Assembly (NCBI GenBank): GCA_002633005.1
Contig: NMRA01000544.1
Span: 209,158 to 273,157 of the forward strand
Reading direction: 5' to 3'
DNA: 64,000 nt
Origin: Phoronis australis
Taxonomy: Eukaryota; Phoronida; Phoronidae
In this document: positions 1 through 14,400 of the stretch, one piece after another
Position numbering within the stretch: the first letter of the stretch is position 1
Layout of the letters: every line of letters starts with the position of its first letter
Position numbers and translations under genes: made by a program
Notes under the pieces: generated by a model
What the model saw: the letters and a program-made list of their open reading frames with translations, nothing else
What the model was told of the DNA's origin: nothing
The model's database searches: none

Positions 1-2185
1 TTCACAGAGAATTGTTTTCAGAGATTATGGATACCCCCTGTGGTTGCTTTGTCACGCCAAACCTTACAGCCTTATGACAATCATTAAACACTTGAAGGAT
101 CAGTTCATTCAATATCGTATCGCTAGGTATATGGTCTTGTTTTATTTAACTAGCTGCTAAAGACACTGCCCAGAAATGTGTGTCGACCGGTAATCACGTT
201 TTATTCAGTTGGCTGCTAAAGACTCTCTAGAAATGTTTGATGAAGGGTGGTTTTAATATTGGACCTCTGAAGAGACCTGCAACTACTAGTTAAGATTTCA
301 ATTTCACTTCTGACCACCTATGTACCAAGTCAGAGACAAAATACTCGTTGAAGAACACAAAACCCTTGACAACAGCGCCGTTTGTTCGACATGCCTCTAC
401 CACCAACACTGAGGAGGTGGTGTGGCTCAGTGGTTTGTACTCCGGACTCCCATTAAGGAGACCCGGGTTTGAATCCTGGCTTTACTGGCAGACAATCAAG
501 CATTGCACGAACGAGTCTCTTACTCCTCTGAGCTCGGTCTTACTAGAGAATGTACGTAAGGGAATGAATGAGAGCCTGGATATGATGCGAAAGCAAATTC
601 TGAGGCTGTGCGCATATAACCAACCGTGAAATTGATTTGATAACGCACATATGTTATGTAGCGACAACAGACTCAATGCTCTGCACACTAAAGAAGGCCC
701 ATATCCTTCATTCTAAGACCTTCCTCTCATTGAATTACAAATAGTACTTTAACTAAGTTATAACTTTGGCCCTGACTCCCACCGATTTTGTGTTTCCTGT
801 CCAATTTTCATATTGTGACTATCAATTCTAGTGTTTGATCTGTCTGCAGTGCGGTGCGATTTTCTCTGATAATGTTTTCGGCAAAGTGACTAAAGAACAG
901 GACTTGTACATAGTATACAGTAGTAGTGTAAATATTATCATTTGCTTAAGAGCTGGTTTGTTTTATTGACCCAATTGCAAGTAATGGTAATCAGATAATG
1001 TTTAAATTTTATATGTTAAAAATAGTAAGACATAAATTTGTAGCTTCACGCTTTTACTTTTAAACATTTTTTGACATTCCTTACATTTTCGTGGACTGAT
1101 GATGGAGCTGTACCTGTGGATATATTGTCTCTCAGTAATCCGTCAATGAATGATGAATGGAAATACCAGCATTTTTCTCCTGCCAACAGCAGTGTAACTG
1201 TCACCAAATAGTTTTCAAATTAACCATAAATGTACGACAGTGATAAGACTAGTGTAAGACGATGAAACAACTACTGACTGCTGAAGGCCTAAACGCAAGT
1301 TGATTAAAAGATTCATGACAATAACTCTAGGCTCTCAGATAATCAAAATGGCCAGTGACATTTGTCACAGAAAATATCGCAAGGCAATGCGACATTCTAC
1401 GACGGCATTCAACGCCTGCCGTACGATGCCTTTCAACCATCACATCACCTTCCCTTGCTTTCTGTTGTATGCCATATCCGTAGGGGGTCAAATCACAACT
1501 CTGTATCTAAATTTATGATCAACAACACTGACACGTAATCATAGAATTCATCAGTGGTAATCTCTGCCTACACACTCAAGGTACCAGAGAAATAGGAATA
1601 CGGCAACTCTGGTTCAACCATTCTAAATACAAGTGCTTGGAATTATTGCATTGACAATTGTCAGTATACATGATCAGGGACTCGAACCCTTCACCTTGGA
1701 AATTTCTTGCCAAAATGAAGGTTCATAGGTGTAGCAGTTTCCAAAAGAATATTGGTATTACATCTCCTCAGCGCACCAGATTGCTGCAAGTATCGTAGGC
1801 AAAAAGCGTGCGCAAAAGAGTTGATGAGATTTTGACTGTGACCTGAAAAGACTGCCAAAATAGGAACAAAATGTTTCGAAATTTAATGCAAATATTTTTA
1901 CTGCAAATGGGACATTGTACAAAAACCAGATTTTGTTCATATCGACATGCATTAAAAATTAGATGTTGATGGAAATGATAAAATCATAGTAATAATTGTA
2001 ACAACATGCGTACCACAATGTAAAACACTCAACATGTTGTTATCTGGGGTGGAGCATATTTTAGTAAAAGTATTCAGTTTAAGAGTATCATTCTGGGTTC
2101 ATTTCTAACTAATCTTACAACTCGGATTCCAACTGTCCAGGAGTGAGCACTGCTTTCGCCACTGCATACCAGACAGTCAGTAATT
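1..2185. other. MED25 3' flank, no gene recognised
   Basis: No conserved coding segment is visible on either strand apart from a tRNA-like SINE head near 419-600. It is AT-rich, with only short chance ORFs. It could hold the MED25 3' UTR or an unrecognised terminal exon. Confidence 0.5.
419..600 (+). mobile_element. tRNA-derived SINE-like sequence
   Basis: Carries an A-box-like stretch (tggctcagtggtttg, from 423) and a B-box-like stretch (ggtttgaatcc, 466-476) at tRNA spacing, followed by unrelated tail sequence. The cloverleaf is poor, so a working tRNA gene is unlikely. No target-site duplication was identified, so the ends are approximate. Confidence 0.45.
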
Positions 2186-2443
2186 CTAGAGAATGTTTTC
2201 CTGTCGTGGTAGAATGCCACCTGGTTCTTTGTACACTCCCGTTTGCTGGCAACAAAATCTTAAGCCTACCCGCTGGTTAGTCTGAGACTGTTTTTGTCTC
2301 ATGATCAACTGCATAATCCCAGTCTTGATAGCATTCTGGTCATTAGGGATCAGGCCAATAAACGCTCGCTTCTTACGACTGAAGGTCAAGATCATGACGG
2401 ACACCTCACAGCCGGGGATAGCCTTCCAGGTGATGTAGCCCAC
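2186..2443 (-). CDS. MED25: MED25 exon 13 (ACID/PTOV end), possible last exon
   Basis: Encodes VGYITWKAIPGCEVSVMILT and RKKRAFIGLIPNDQNAIKTG, matching human [25 protein letters not shown]. Reading through gives a stop at 2186. A consensus donor (gtaggc) after QTNQR at 2270 would instead splice to a downstream exon, which I could not find in 1-2185. Confidence 0.85.
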   Translation of the reverse strand: MGYITWKAIPGCEVSVMILTFSRKKRAFIGLIPNDQNAIKTGIMQLIMRQKQSQTNQRVGLRFCCQQTGVYKEPGGILPRQENIL

Positions 2444-5400
2444 CTGTAGGGAAGATGGAAGGATTCGTGAAATATTGTACCTGAAACACGAGTCATGACC
2501 AGACCAGACAGGTTACACAAGGTTGTTCTAAAATGATGCGCTTCAGGCCATGTTAATCACATTGGTTGTGGTTTCACATATTGTTTCTTACCCATGTCAC
2601 TTTCGAGAATAGACAAGAGGACCATTACACCCACTAGCAGCCCTATCAGTTTATTAAATACATAAAATAAAAACATACAGTAATGTAACTTTTGCAAGAC
2701 AGATTCTGCAGGTGTATTTCATCTGTTCACCGCTCAAACCTTAAATTACAAATCAGGTTTCACGTCCCAAGATATGTGTTATCAGACCGGATGTTTACGA
2801 GCCGACAACAGTGTTCCTCAGTGCATTTGAAAAATGACAACGGCAGTACAGATGGAATCCCCTCATTTTACAGCAGTTCAAAAGATGACGTTTTTTTAAC
2901 CCTGAACACTGCCAAAGGTGGGTGCACCGAAACACCAACACTCTAGCTGTGCTCACCATCTTTGTCTGGAGTACCAGCCTAAACAGACTTTTGAATGCAT
3001 CCTGGTCACTATTGTTGAATGTGAACACGACGGTACGAGCGTCACGAAACTGCTGATGTAGTGGCTGGAGCCAAGCCTGGGGGAGCTGCTGCATGGTTAT
3101 CTTTTGTGGCCACTTAGACGCATTCCTGCGGGGAAAATGGGACAGTAGTTGAAAGGCCTCACTGAGACACTTGATAACATTAAGTACATACCGTGTCCAA
3201 ATAACAATATTGAATTATGATCATTAAAAACAACCATAAAGGGAATTTCCTTTAAACTCACAACCCAAAATCTAAATTACAAACAAGCCTTACTTCAGTC
3301 ATATTACTCATATCACAATCATTTCCATAGAATGATAAAGGAAAAGAATTTAACCCCAGCAAATTCGTGATGCAAGGCAAAAACACTGAAAAATCACCCA
3401 CCAGACCTTCCAAACTTAGACCACGTCATTTGTACATGCACTCTCAGTATCTGGTCATGCTTGAAACCAATTGCTTTCAAAGGTAAGAATGAGTGGCGTC
3501 TGATAGTTGATTAGAGAAAACTGTGACAGGTCAACTACACGCACAAGCCAATGCAACACCTTGCACGTCAACACAAAACAGAGAGCAGGTGGTGAAGTTT
3601 GGTACAAGAGGACAACAGTGGTTATTGTTACCCAACATTCACAGTTTGCTGAGAAGTGCGCTGTAGCGCAAAACAAAGTTTAATTTATACAAACGTACAC
3701 ATCCGGATCCCCAATGCCAACCATAACACTACAGGGTAGCGATCGAGTAATCTTTGTGCCTGGATCCATGGCTGATGTCTTGGTTTTGTCCTGCCACTCC
3801 AAGATGCCTACGACGGGAAACAGGTCACAAAGCAGTAAGACAAAACAAAAGTACACACTCGATAACACGTCAAAAAACACGGGTGCAATATGTTTAACAA
3901 CAGGATCCTGCTTCTTATAATATCTCCTCCCATGGGTTAGGGTCCTGAGTAACAAACTTGTATATAAAGATGGCATTCATAATTATCAGAGCGTAATAGC
4001 CTGGTCTTAATGTTCAAGGATGTCACTGAGACAATCTCGCTTTGTACCGGCAGTGCTCAAATTCCTTTAGGAACTTCTCAGCTTCTTAGCCGCGCTTACT
4101 ATTTTTACACAAAAATACCACAATTGCCGTTTTTTCAAAATGTTTGCTGTATCAAAATACAAAGCAGGAAATGTACTTTTTCAAGTTGAACGGATATTGA
4201 TTTAGCGTACGCATGGCTATTCCCTTTGCTCTGAACTCCAGCCAGCGGCGTGTGAAAAAATAATTGAAGGTGGTCTGGTACACATTGAACCAGATATGCG
4301 TAGGCCGCTTAGTCGGGCCCTTTGCTCTGACTGCTTTATTAATATATAGTTAAAACCCAGCTGAGGAACTAAAAACCTGACTACAGGGTCTAGCAGTGTG
4401 CCCCAGTAGGACTCAAATGCATGACTACAAGACGAGTAAAGAAACCGGACACTTGTAGCAGAAGGCTACACGGCCTCCTAGAGTGTCATGTAGCACAGCC
4501 AGTTTTCTTAAAAGTTATTTTCTGGGACAATATTTTCGCAAAGTTAATTCAATAGCAGGGCAGGAATGTTCACAGTGCAAATCTGTCTTCCTGGCCAGCG
4601 TGACTGGTTTAAATGAATAGCTGGACTAATTTTCTACCACGTACTTTCAAAGCACCATGCAAAAATTTTGGGATTCAACTTTTTACGCAGAGAACCAAAA
4701 AATCTGTACTTAGCACCCGGCGTATACTGTCCAGACGTTACCATGCACTCTGATGACATCTTTGACAAGGTTCTATAGGATAATTATTTACAATGTTTTT
4801 TTTTTCAGTAACTGGATTCAACGAATAAGTAAGTTTCCATCAGTGACTAAAAGCTTGCTCTCAGATTCAATGGGGGGATAACTCCGCATGCCTACAGCAG
4901 TCACAACAGGGAGTGCCGGCACACTTGCACAGACCGTAGGTTGCTTGATAGGGTTAAAGCAATCTTAACCACTTCACCTACCCTTCCAGATCAACTTCTT
5001 ATCTTGTTGCTGCTGAAGCAGTGCTTGTTCAAGGAGCTGCCCATGCACCGCCGGGTTGTTGACTACGTCTTCAGCATTGAAGTCTCCACCCATCATAGTG
5101 TTCTGTGGCAGTTGCTGCTGGGATAATTGCTGCTGAGATAATTGCTGCTGCTGTTGCTGAGACAAATGCTGCGACAACTTCTGCTGTTGAGACAACTGTT
5201 GCTGTTGCTGAGTTAATTGCTGTGATAACTGCTGCTGTTGTGATAGCTGCTGCTGCTGCTGCTGCTGCACCAACTGCTGCTGCTGTTGTTGAGACAACTG
5301 CTGAGACAGCTGAGAACTGGCACTGCTGACTGGTTGAATCGAAGGCTGCGAGGCATTTGCCATCTGGGCAAGCTGCTGCATGTTCATTTGCTGTTGTTGT

Positions 5401-8400
5401 TGTTGCTGCTGTTGTTGCTGCTGCTGTGGCTGTGACCTGTTCATCAGATTCTGCTGTTGCTGTAAGGTGGCGCCGAGCAGTGACGGTCGCATCTGAGACT
5501 GAACGTTCATCTGCTGAGCAGCGGCAAGATTCTGAGTCACACCCTGTTGGACCATCTGCTGCTGAGCTTGTGATGTCATGGGTGGTGACATCATCATTCT
5601 TTGCGACTGTTGTTGTTGTTGCTGTTGCTGCTGCGGCGGGATGTTGGGACGGGGAATCTGTTGACGGACCTGTCCTGACTGCGAAGTGACAAGTGTCTGA
5701 TTGGCCGGAGACAATGCAGACATAGTAGTCAACATGGTTGGCTGGGAGACAGTGGGGTTACGGCTGTTGCGCGCTGCAAGGTCAAAGTAAACACACTATG
5801 AAGGGCCAACTCAACTTATCATGGTCTATGCCTGACCACACAATACAAATTGGAAGATGTCTTTGATAATTCCGTCATGCTGCACATCAGATTGTATCGT
5901 TTTTCAAGAAAACGTGGCAATGATCACTTACAGCAGTTACGGATTCAGAGAACCAGTTTTATGTCAGTTATTCAGTGGAGAAAACTGATTTGTCAAAATG
6001 GATGACCACTAACAAAAACGAAGTAAGCAAACTAGAGTTCCACATTCACACATGTTGGCATTTTCAACACAGCATTTCAGACTCATGCTCAACTAATCCT
6101 TTTACCAATAAGATTCACAGAAAAGCCACCTAAGCAGTCCTCAAACTTAAGTCGTTTCTGAAAGCACTGATTAAATGAGTCATTTTGACTTTTGTTTTAT
6201 GACTAGCTAATTTCTCTATCCATAAGACAAGAATTCCTAGATGTATTTCAAATTCTCACTTATTTCCCAATGAACACACACATATATACGAGTGATGCCC
6301 ATACTCACAATTTCCTGGTGGAAAGTATGTGAGAAAAACAAAGGCACATTTACTTTCTTTAAGTCCATTTTGTGCATGGATGTCTAATTGTTTTTCTATT
6401 TTTACACTCAATGAAAATATGCCCCACATAGACAGTGGCAGAAGAGATCACTGTCTTAGAGATACCCATTAGTCTCGTTCAGTCATTGTTCAGGCTTTAA
6501 CTTTCATTGTGTCAATTGAGTAATCGGTACATTTTACAGATACATTTAATTTTTTCCTCTTTATAAAATCTTAAGCACTTTCCATCTTCAACTAGAATCT
6601 AAACATGACAGACAAAAATAGACTAAAATAGTTATTGGGTGCCTCAACAATAATTCAGCACTGCCTCACTCTCACGTTACCCTCACCCGATATATTGGCC
6701 TGCTCCAGGACACTGTTAGCTGCTTCCTGGGCCTTCTGCGGAGCAGCCTGCCTGGGGGGCTGAACATGGGTCATCGCCGGATGTATCTGACCACCCTGGC
6801 TTTGCTGATAAACAAAAATATTTGACAAGCTACAAATACAACAATTACTCTGGTTTTGAGGCTATTTATGGTGATAGTGTATTAAGCACTATGGTAGAAA
6901 CAAACTGTCCAATAACAACTCACTAATCACAAGGTACAAAAGACAGTACCTATCATATGGCAATAACTCTCTAAATTGGAACAGTTTCTTAAATTAGAGA
7001 AAGTGAAATTCAAACAGACATTGTATTTTCTTGACTCTTAAGATTTGGACATGGGCGACTAAGACACAGAGTTTTATGTCAACAGTCAGAATAGACTTAG
7101 CAGTTCGTATAATTGTCAAAAATTTGCGGACGTTAAGATTTCTTGCATCCTCATAGTGTGTAACACACACATGAAGGATTGTTTGTTGTTGATAGCAATA
7201 CTTGAATTCAGGAAGGGCACTATTGCCTACTTCTAAATTTCGGTACAAATTCCTACCCTAAGTAAAATGAAATTTGTCACTGCCTCAAATTGCAGAATTG
7301 TTAACAAAGACTGTTTTTTAAACCGTCACTATTTGTCAAAGAAATACGTTTTCAGCATCAACAGAACACATTGAAATTTGTATGCAATTTGTTCCGATTT
7401 GATGAGGTAATACAAGAAATCCGAAATCGTCCACAGAATTAAATCGAAGTTTGTCTTTGTGCAGTCTTTAACATGAAGTACCATCACACAGGTCAAATTC
7501 TTACATTTTTTTTAATTTCAAAACATTAACTTTATTGAGCCACGCCAACGAAACAATGTACATTAAGTGTTTCTAACACTAACCTGAGAAACAGCAGTTG
7601 GCCTGACACCTTGTGAGTTCTGTGGGAATGACTGCGTGGCTGGAACATATGTAGATGAAGACCGAGGAAGAGCGGTAGTGTTCGGGTTTGGCATGGTTTG
7701 ACGAGACTGTTGGGTGTCAGCTACAAGAATGGTATTGCAAAGCAGTATTCACTTAGCACAAAAATTCCATTGACTGCTTGAAAGTGTCAGAATGTAACTC
7801 TACAGTTATATCTAATCCTAGGAGCAAACTTCACAGTTTTACTTGCCCAGTCCAACCCAACCATCTTCATTGCTGCCTTCCACCTCCCTTTATCTTCCAC
7901 CCCCCATTTATCTTCCACTGCCCCTTTCTGCCTCATCCTAAACTTCAGTTCAACCACTGAGTATGTCTTATATAGGACCTTATCGACTAGTCTGTACCAT
8001 ACAGTGAGCCATACGTCAACAAAACTAAATAACTTAAGGTTATCTGGGACCTTAATAAACGACCTCAACAACAAAGATAAAAAATATGTTTTGTCAACCA
8101 TTAAAGGCATACATTTCCTGAAAGGAGAAAGATCGGGGATTCTAAAAATAAGCTTCTTGCTACTATGGCTTTGTTACTGTCACATGACAACAATTCTTAA
8201 GTCAAATTTTCATGAGCAAGGAAGGTATATTCACAGCAAAATAACCCCCCAGCCGATTTTACTAAAACTTTTTTAAATGAAAACTTTGCGTTACAACTCA
8301 AAATCTGTTAGGAATTTTTTTATTATTCACTTAGTTAGGGTTTAATGCCAAATTAACTCCCAAAACAAAAGGTACGGAAATAAAACAGAAGTCCTATTTG

Positions 8401-11400
8401 TATATTGCTCAGTACACGAAAACTAAACATTTTAAAGCAAATTCCTAACAGTGTTTTTGAGACATAACGTAAAGTTTTCATTTTGAATGTTTTAGCAAAA
8501 TCAGCTGGGGGGTTATTTTGCTATGAATAGATACCTTTTTTGCACATGAAATTTTGACTTAAAAAACCTGGTCACTTGACACAAAGACCCAGTAGCAAGA
8601 ACCATATTTTTAGAATCCCTGATCTTTCTCCTTTCAGAAAATATTATGATTTCAAAGGTCGAAAATGCATAGTGTTTTATATTTGACTTAGAGTTGAGGT
8701 TGTTTATTAAGGTCCTAGATAACCTTAACCATTCAGCCACTTCTGAGATATGATGTTCGAAAGTTGGCTTTTTTCTAGGGTCTTACATAACCTTAGCAAT
8801 TCCAATTGAACACTGAAATCGACGAATTCCAGCAACGAAATTTCAAGAACTGAATCCTGGACTACGTTCCAAAAACACAAAAATCTCCCAAGTAAAGCTG
8901 GTGAGTGTGGTCATGTGCTTTGCTTACAATGAACGGTGATATCACACTAAGCCTTGAGTGATGTTGCCTTTTTGCGAGATTCTCGCTACCCAGTTAGATA
9001 GGCTAAGCGGATTTCTTTCCCGTTCAAACAGCACGCGTACAGGTGCAACTTACCTGTAGACACTACAGAGGGACTCGAGTGCTTGACAACGTTCTGTTTA
9101 TCATCCTGATCTGGCGCCGGACTCGGTGCTCGCTCTATAACGAGAAAAGAATTATTTTAAGACAATGTCACTTAGCCACACAAAAACAACTTGCACGGCA
9201 AATTCCGTACCTGTCATGCTATATCATTTCTAGTTTGTAAACTCTCAAACCCGACAACCAGTGAGCTCGGTGCATCTGCTAGGCCAAACGGCAAAGACGT
9301 TTTCATTGGTGGTTGGCTGCCAATGAGATTTCACTTGTTTTGGCAACTGATTTGACTCCCAAACCAATCAAATGTGTGTGTGTATTGATGTAGGTAAGGA
9401 CAAGGAATCAAGAGATAAGTCAACAGAATATCAACGCTAAGTGTTACGGAATTTCATTCAACCACATGAAGTACTGAAGTGGAAAAATAAAACCTGGCAC
9501 TTAGCATTATTTGCCAGTGACGCAAAACCAACTGGTTCACTCTACTGGATACAGAAACTGCCGAAATCCCGTGAAAATTGCTACGTTCACACAGGGTTAG
9601 GCCAATATAGTTTGTCGCAATTACAATTCCGCAGGAACTGCACAGTTTTAACTCCCTTGTAGATGATGTCAGCCGGTTCCGCAAGTATCAAGTTAATACA
9701 GGCAGTATTCACCTTGTAACTGGAAGCCTTTCAATAACACTAGATGGCACCTGTTCTTTGTGTAGTCTTTCTCCACTTGGTAGTTGCGCGATGTATGCTC
9801 AAACAGCTGATACAGAGCAGGCAGCTTCCGGGGAGCCATAATGGAAAGATGGACACCTCTCTGGAAAACAAGTGGGGCACTGCAAGGTAAGGCAAGCATC
9901 CCGTAGACACGAGCATCTCGCAAAAAATGCAAGATAACGTATCAGTTTGAGAGATATTGCCATGCATCACAAGCAAATTATGCAATCGCAGCAGCTTCCT
10001 TCGCTACAATGTTGCACTTAAGCCAAGATCTCACATTACGGACTTCAACAGCAGTGTTTTCCCCAACAGAAAATTTGTAAGTTTGAAAATGTGTCGGAGG
10101 TGCGTGTCCCAGAAGCAAGCAGCCGTGGACGTTCTTAGAAGCACAAAATTCACGTACTTCCATTTGCACTATCCTCAAGTACTTAAATAGTCTGTGGACA
10201 GTTTTTGTAAAAACCCTAATTTTGAGGGCAGCAATGCCTTTTTTCCAGGTGATCACGGGTCAATCAGATGTACTGTGTCATAAGAGACAGAAAAATGGTC
10301 GTAGCATGTCCAAAATGTTGGACAGTAGGTAAGCATGATAAGAAACCGTGATATCTAACATGATATTCAGTATTGCAGGTTGCTGTCACTCTCATTGTCT
10401 AACCTCCACCAACATTTTGGAATCTGGTTCCATGCCTAAGTGTGATATGACATGATATTCAGTATCGATCACACGTTAATATCAGTCTCATTGTCTCATA
10501 TCAGCCAAAATGTTGTTCAATTACAACGAATGAGAAACTTGATATATGATGTGATAATACATAATATCACACACTGCTATCAGTCTCACTGCCTTACCCT
10601 GGCCAACACGCTGGACAGCTGGTCAAGTCAGAAACCTTGATATCTGACGTGATAATGTTCAACATTACTTACAGCTGTTAGCTTCCATTTAACTCAGTCA
10701 ATATTTTGAACTATAGAAAGCATTCGAAATCTTTAATATCAGACATTATAATATTCAGTATCGCAAGCTATTATCATCAGACTCAATGTCTAACCTCAGC
10801 CAACAAGTGGTATGTGACATGACATTCAGTATCACGTGCTGCTATCTGTTTCATTGTCTTACCTCAGCCAACATGTTGGACAGCTGGTCGCATGTATAAC
10901 CATGATACTTGATATGCTCAAAGCTCTTGATGTCATAAGGTTGAGAATTACAGATTAGTACACAATGCTTCTCCGACGCAGACCTACAAACGATAAACAG
11001 AAAATAAAATCTAAGATCTTAGTCTCGTTAACCAAGCAGTCACAAAACATAATGTGAGTGTTGCAGAGAGTGACACTTGATGAAATTGAATGATAAATGA
11101 CAATATTGATGACGATAGTATTGACGATGACGAAGACGCGATGATGATGATGATGATGACAAAAAAAGAATGAAAAACAATTGTGTACAAATGATGGTAA
11201 ACTAACAAAAGCGCAGCAAAGAATCAGCCAATAAAAGAGCAGTCGTAAGAAAAACTCAAATAACTAGGGAACAGTAAGTGGTAGCGATAAACGGATTACA
11301 CACACAAGATAACACATGACGAGATTTATTGACATTAAAATAAATTTCAGAAGAATTACTTAAAGGACCGCAAAGCGGAGATTCGAAAAATGGCTGCTAC

Positions 11401-14400
11401 AGAGCAACAACGGGTGTCAAGCTGACAAAACACATGTTGAGTGCAACTTTCCTGCCTACCGGACAAGAAATGAGCTCTCCAGTGAACGAACAATGAACAA
11501 ACAAATATAGCAGAGTAACAGACTTACGAAACATTTTCCCCGATTAATAATGAAGAAAATATGTTTTTTTCAAAAATAAAACAAGTCTCTGCAAACATGA
11601 AACAATAAGTCTGAGACTGGCTTAGCAATATCAGAGGTGCTCACTATGAGACACTTCGCTTGATAATGCTTTTAGCATAGCTCAGATACCGTAGGCTCTG
11701 CTGGAGGCTATAACTTACATGGGTTCGCGTAATGCATCATAATCGTCGAACACATTCAGCGCAGTGCAGAGTGCCTCCACAATATGGCTGCATGATGAAC
11801 CGCCACCTCCGATGAACCTTGAAATTGAAAAACAGAGCTATGATAATCGACCCAAAAACAAACTTTCCCTTTGATACTCTATCAACTCCTGACCTCAAAT
11901 AAACTTTCAATATCCTTCATTCTTTAAGTATGGTAACTTGCTTAAATACAATATGTTAACCTAAGTGAACTTCTGTTTAATTTGCACCAAATGTATTCAG
12001 CCTTTGACCTCAGCAACACAGAGACTGCACCCTACCCAAAATAAAAAAAGTTTTGACAACCTGAATACCATTTCATCTAAACACCTTGTCACTGTAATCC
12101 TATTTAACTGAAATAGATAACCAAAATAACCTTCACTTTAGCACACAGTATGGCCAACAACTGAAATTTCATTTTGTCTAAGTGCTAAGCAAAAATAAGC
12201 ATTAGAGAATGAGCATCATTACTAGCATTGATTTCACTGTGCAGCTGCCTTCAAACAATTTACAACATAGAAACATTTTTATCATCCTTAATACAGTAGT
12301 TCAGCCTTTGGAAAATAGAGGAATGGTCATGTTGGCAATATTTTTTGTCTGAAATTGAAAAGCGTCTTCTTTGCCGTAGAGCTAAAACTTCATTTCACTC
12401 TTCCTGTTTTAAATAGCACATAATTGGAAGTCAGAGTAAAAATATTCCTTTGCTAAAAACTCCAATTCAAGAATTTTCAAATTGTGAGACACTGAAATCT
12501 GTGCAACAGTTGAATTTTAAAGATAAATAAATTACAGAACACAGGCGATATTTCCATTTTTATATTTCTCAAATTCCAAACATTTTACATAAAAGGATCT
12601 CAAATAGTCTTAGAAGTTCATAAAAAGCAGTGCAGATCACTCACATGTAGGTAAAAACTACTGTCAGTACATTTGAGATAGAGACTTTATTACTACAAAT
12701 TTATCAAGCAAAATATTTTTTGTTCTGTGACCTAAACTAAAGATTATTTACCATAAATGACACCTTTTCAAATTAAGAATAGGTAGGCCTATTTACAATT
12801 GATTGTTTGGAACTGGGATAGGTTTTCAACTTTTCTTTTGTTTGTCAAGTTCCCCTGTGATGAAATTTGATTTGTGGCAAATGGTTAATTGTGGTGGCAA
12901 GACATATACGGTTTATTTCTTTGAGCACTGTTAAATGTACATGTAACTGACAGTGATAATCTTCTTAATTTTCTAGCGGGCTCAACATTATTTCCATCAT
13001 CAGCTTGGTCTTTTTCTTTTTAAAGAGCTCTTTCAATTTTTGTTACATTCATTAATTTAAGTGTCTGTAACACTGCTTGTGATAGAAGCATGCACGCACC
13101 AAACCTAAAAATGGAGGGCTGGAGTTTTTGAGAATGGGGACATTTATTAAGATTCAAGGGAAACTTTCGAGCTAGGAATTGTACGTTTGTCAAATTTTGG
13201 TAGTTTCTACCTTTTTAGTGAACTTTTGTCTCATTTTCTACTTTTTTGGAGATTTTGTTTCTCTGAGACAAACCTTTTTACCCACTTAACCAAATGAGGG
13301 AGGCTCGTTCAAGCAGCCGAGCCCCCCCCCCCAACCCAGGGTGCGCGTATGACAAAAGCTTTTTTCACAAAAACTTAAAACTTTTCAGCAATGATACTTC
13401 TCTTGCACTCAATGTTGATACGTTTGTTTGCAGTAGCCTTAGACCAGATAATATCTGAAAATTCCAGCTCAGAAATTTGAGCAGAAGTTGACACATGAAT
13501 GCAACAAGAGGCAGACATCTTGCCAGTCTATTGTGAAGTCGCACACTTGCTGAATAATTCATGGTTTCAGCAGAGTCCTAGCTGTCCCAAAACTGTTCTT
13601 TGCGAAACACAAAATGATTCAGGAATGTGCCAAGAATTGTTTCAGTACAATGACACTCATGGCCATTTTGGCTTTCCTCAATTCCTAACTGCCTTCTGGT
13701 TTTTGAGCCGTGGCCCTTGGTAATTGCCTATTACTTGCACACCCATCCAAGAATTAATAGTAGTCAGTAGCAGTAAACAAGCTAGATAAGCTAGCGGGAT
13801 AGCATCAGCTGACTGTCCTCTGATGAAGGTTTTCAAGCCAAGCAGACGACTTTTGAAGGGGAAAGGTATGGACACAATATTTTCCTAGCATTTGATTGGC
13901 TGTTCGGATCATTTTGCACTGATACCTGGTGGCTAACATATTAGTTGAGGTTATATTTTTTGCAACTTTTAAATTAAAATTCTTACTAAACGTAGCCTAC
14001 AAGAGTATTCTTGGGAACTTTTTTGAAATTGACTTTTGAAAATCTGGAGATGGGTTTAATGCAAAGTTCCCGTTGTCCCCAGAAAATGGCCACGGAGGTG
14101 AAAGATAGGAGAGCTGGGACTATGGCCTCATTTGGTTGTCAAAGTTTCTTCCACAGCTGGCTATGCTCCCAGGGGTCATAGCTCCTCAATGAATTACTAT
14201 ATGTATTATGTAGGGTTCGTACCTTAGTGCGACTCCATACTGGTGTTTCAGAGCTGTAACTGCATGATTTTCATCTTTTTTTATAAAACATCAAAAGCGA
14301 AGTAAATGTCATTATTCTAATACAATAATGTGCCACAGGAATATGCCCATTTAATTTTTTTGAGTTTGTGCTCGTTTCATGCTTTTCAACATGCGTTTTA

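Noticed and set aside
5140-5640. CRISPR-like or satellite array
   Set aside because: The repetition is codon-level glutamine repeats in a coding exon, not repeat-spacer structure.
5105-5689. Plus-strand Ala/Val-rich ORFs
   Set aside because: They are the complement of the MED25 poly-Q exon.
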